The translations under genes and the position numbers were made by a program. From positions 1-64,000 of the forward strand of contig NZ_VDUW01000007.1 of NCBI RefSeq assembly GCF_008039555.1: 64,000 nt of DNA. Reading direction: 5' to 3'. The notes beneath the pieces are model-generated. The model did not search any database. It was not told where the DNA came from and saw nothing but the letters and a program-made list of their open reading frames with translations. Numbering within the stretch: the stretch's first letter is position 1; the number at the start of each line of letters is the position of its first letter. This document shows, piece after piece, positions 62,673-64,000 of the stretch. Source of the DNA: Cerasibacillus terrae (lineage in GTDB: Bacteria; Bacillota; Bacilli; Bacillales; Amphibacillaceae).

Positions 62673-64000
62673 ATGAACCAGGAAAAACAAAACCAAGTAT
62701 ATTTACATTTTGAATTTGCTGATGGTGAAAAAACTATCACTCCCGTCATTTTTACTCAACCTAAGGAAATTATTGTAGCAAATAAGGTGGAGGAAGTATA
62801 TCAAGCACTGGAAAGGGTGCAGCAAGCTGTAGACTCTGGTTTCTATGCTGCAGGATATGTGGCATATGAAGCAGCAGCTGCATTTCATCCTACATATAAC
62901 ACAATTAATAGCAATTTACACCAGCCACTCGTTTGGTTTGGTATCTTCGATCGAATTACCAATCAATCGTTACACTCAAGAATGGATTATCGTTTAAGTA
63001 ATTGGATCCCTAATATAAGTAAACAAGTATATAAAGAAAAATTTTCAACCATTCAACAACACCTTCGTAAAAAGGCTACCAATCAGGTGAACTATACGAT
63101 TCGAATGCACGCTCATTTCGAAGGGGATGCGTTTTCATTTTATGAACAATTAAAACGGGCACAAGCAGCAAATTATACTTGCTACGTCCAAACAGAGGAA
63201 CATCATATTGTATCCGCTTCTCCGGAATTATTTTTCCGTATAAAAGAAGGAAAAGTCATTACCCGACCTATGGCAGGTACAGCTAAACGAGGAAAGACAC
63301 ATGAGGAAGATAAGAAGAATCGAGAAGCTTTACGCCAATCAGAAAAAAATAAAGTAGAAAATAAATTGATTGTCGATTTATTATGTAAAGATTTGGAGCA
63401 TGTTGCTAAGAAAGGTACAGTGAAAATACCACAACTATATGAAATCGAACAATACCCAACCGTTTTTCAAATGACTTCTACAGTAACAGCAGATTTGAAA
63501 ACAGACTCCCATCTAACAGATATTTTCCAGGCCCTATTCCCTTCAGCATCTATGACAGGGGATCCGAAAGATAAGACAATGGAAATTATTAGGGAAGTAG
63601 AGACTTCCCCACGTGGTGTCTACAGTGGTGCGATTGGATATATTACCCCTCAACAGGAAGCGGTATTCAATGTACCAATTCGAACAGTTGTTATTCATGA
63701 TGAAACAGGTCATGCGGAATATGGAGTTGGTGGAGGAATAACGATAAATTCTACATCGGATGATGAGTATGATGAAATTTTGACAAAAGCAGCAGTGCTG
63801 AAAGACAAACGGTCAACATTTCAATTACTAGAAAGTATGCGATTGGAGAATGGGGAGTATTTTCTTTTTGAAGAACATTTGAATCGGCTTGTTAACTCTT
63901 CGCAATATTTTAAAATACCAATAGAAATGAAGTATATAATAAACGTCTTAGATGATTACGCAAATAAACATACAGTAGGTGTTCAGAAGGTTCGGTTACT
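62673..64000 (+). CDS. pabB: Aminodeoxychorismate synthase I fused to ADC lyase (partial)
   Basis: The frame opens at ATG 62673 and runs off the window (442 codons seen). Residues 1 to about 360 are the chorismate-binding domain: TRPMAGTAKRG, ENKLIVDLLCKDL, FPSASMTGDPK and GVYSGAIGYI are its motifs. After about 385, STFQLLESMRLENGEYFLFEEHLN begins an aminotransferase class IV (PabC-like) domain, so the protein is a PabB-PabC fusion for p-aminobenzoate in folate synthesis. The motif reads PMAGT; many PabB have Lys in this place (PIKGT), while anthranilate synthases have Ala. An in-frame TAG lies just upstream. AAGGAG is 12 bases from the ATG, rather far. Confidence 0.88.
   Translation, partial: MNQEKQNQVYLHFEFADGEKTITPVIFTQPKEIIVANKVEEVYQALERVQQAVDSGFYAAGYVAYEAAAAFHPTYNTINSNLHQPLVWFGIFDRITNQSLHSRMDYRLSNWIPNISKQVYKEKFSTIQQHLRKKATNQVNYTIRMHAHFEGDAFSFYEQLKRAQAANYTCYVQTEEHHIVSASPELFFRIKEGKVITRPMAGTAKRGKTHEEDKKNREALRQSEKNKVENKLIVDLLCKDLEHVAKKGTVKIPQLYEIEQYPTVFQMTSTVTADLKTDSHLTDIFQALFPSASMTGDPKDKTMEIIREVETSPRGVYSGAIGYITPQQEAVFNVPIRTVVIHDETGHAEYGVGGGITINSTSDDEYDEILTKAAVLKDKRSTFQLLESMRLENGEYFLFEEHLNRLVNSSQYFKIPIEMKYIINVLDDYANKHTVGVQKVRL

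Overview
The window is low-GC DNA from a spore-forming member of the Bacillaceae. I infer this from the GerA-type germination operon, Spo0E-like phosphatase, SigW/RsiW, CdaA/CdaR-GlmM order, FabI, YolD-like protein and Gram-positive lipoproteins. Dispersed repeats and gene content suggest something near Oceanobacillus or Virgibacillus, but the species cannot be fixed from sequence alone. No complete insertion sequence, CRISPR array or intact prophage was seen.

Layout. 1-551: end of an rRNA operon (23S tail, 5S, tRNA-Asn, tRNA-Thr), followed by a decayed tyrosine integrase and a small regulator/membrane-protein pair. 2.0-4.3 kb: MFS transporter and CueP-like copper lipoprotein. 4.5-10.2 kb: a complete selenocysteine locus. 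It holds a HesB/IscA-like selenoprotein with in-frame TGA, a small ORF with two in-frame TGAs (candidate new selenoprotein), a 51-bp tandem repeat array, selD (itself a selenoprotein), selA, tRNA-Sec (anticodon TCA) on the opposite strand, and selB. 10.4-24 kb: LDH/hydroxyisocaproate dehydrogenase, RND exporter, large catalase, chemoreceptor, LiaF-like protein and two near-identical aldehyde dehydrogenases with DUF779. 24.4-32 kb: cupin, TPP riboswitch with tenA, YitT protein, SsuABC-type ABC transporter and a dCache chemoreceptor. 33-38 kb: a giant cell-wall-anchored subtilase flanked by dispersed structured repeats. 38-41.5 kb: MBL hydrolase, small WYL-like/YolD pair, fabI and a five-tRNA cluster with a local duplication that left a truncated tRNA-Lys. 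41.7-46.2 kb: a mevalonate operon (HMG-CoA reductase, mevalonate kinase, diphosphomevalonate decarboxylase, phosphomevalonate kinase), unusual for this family. 46.3-52.8 kb: arginase, Spo0E-like, sigW-rsiW, cdaA-cdaR-glmM. 52.9-59.1 kb: HssRS-like two-component system and a Ger receptor operon with a small D-type subunit. 59.2-64 kb: RF3, peroxiredoxin with a winged-helix protein, Nudix hydrolase and a PabB-PabC fusion running off the window.

How the parts fit. SelD makes selenophosphate, SelA converts Ser-tRNA-Sec to Sec-tRNA-Sec, and SelB delivers it to UGA codons marked by SECIS hairpins. Two clear targets (SelD and the HesB-like protein) lie beside the machinery and would be truncated or missed by standard gene calling. 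The mevalonate operon supplies four enzymes of isopentenyl diphosphate synthesis; HMG-CoA synthase and IPP isomerase are not in the window. CdaA, CdaR and GlmM link c-di-AMP synthesis to peptidoglycan precursor supply. GlmS, HrtAB, SsuD and sortase, which often accompany neighbours here, are not in the window.

The strongest lead for something undescribed is the small two-UGA ORF at 4950-5108. The two repeat families, a 51-bp hairpin array and a TTTAT-bordered structured element with compensatory base changes, come next.
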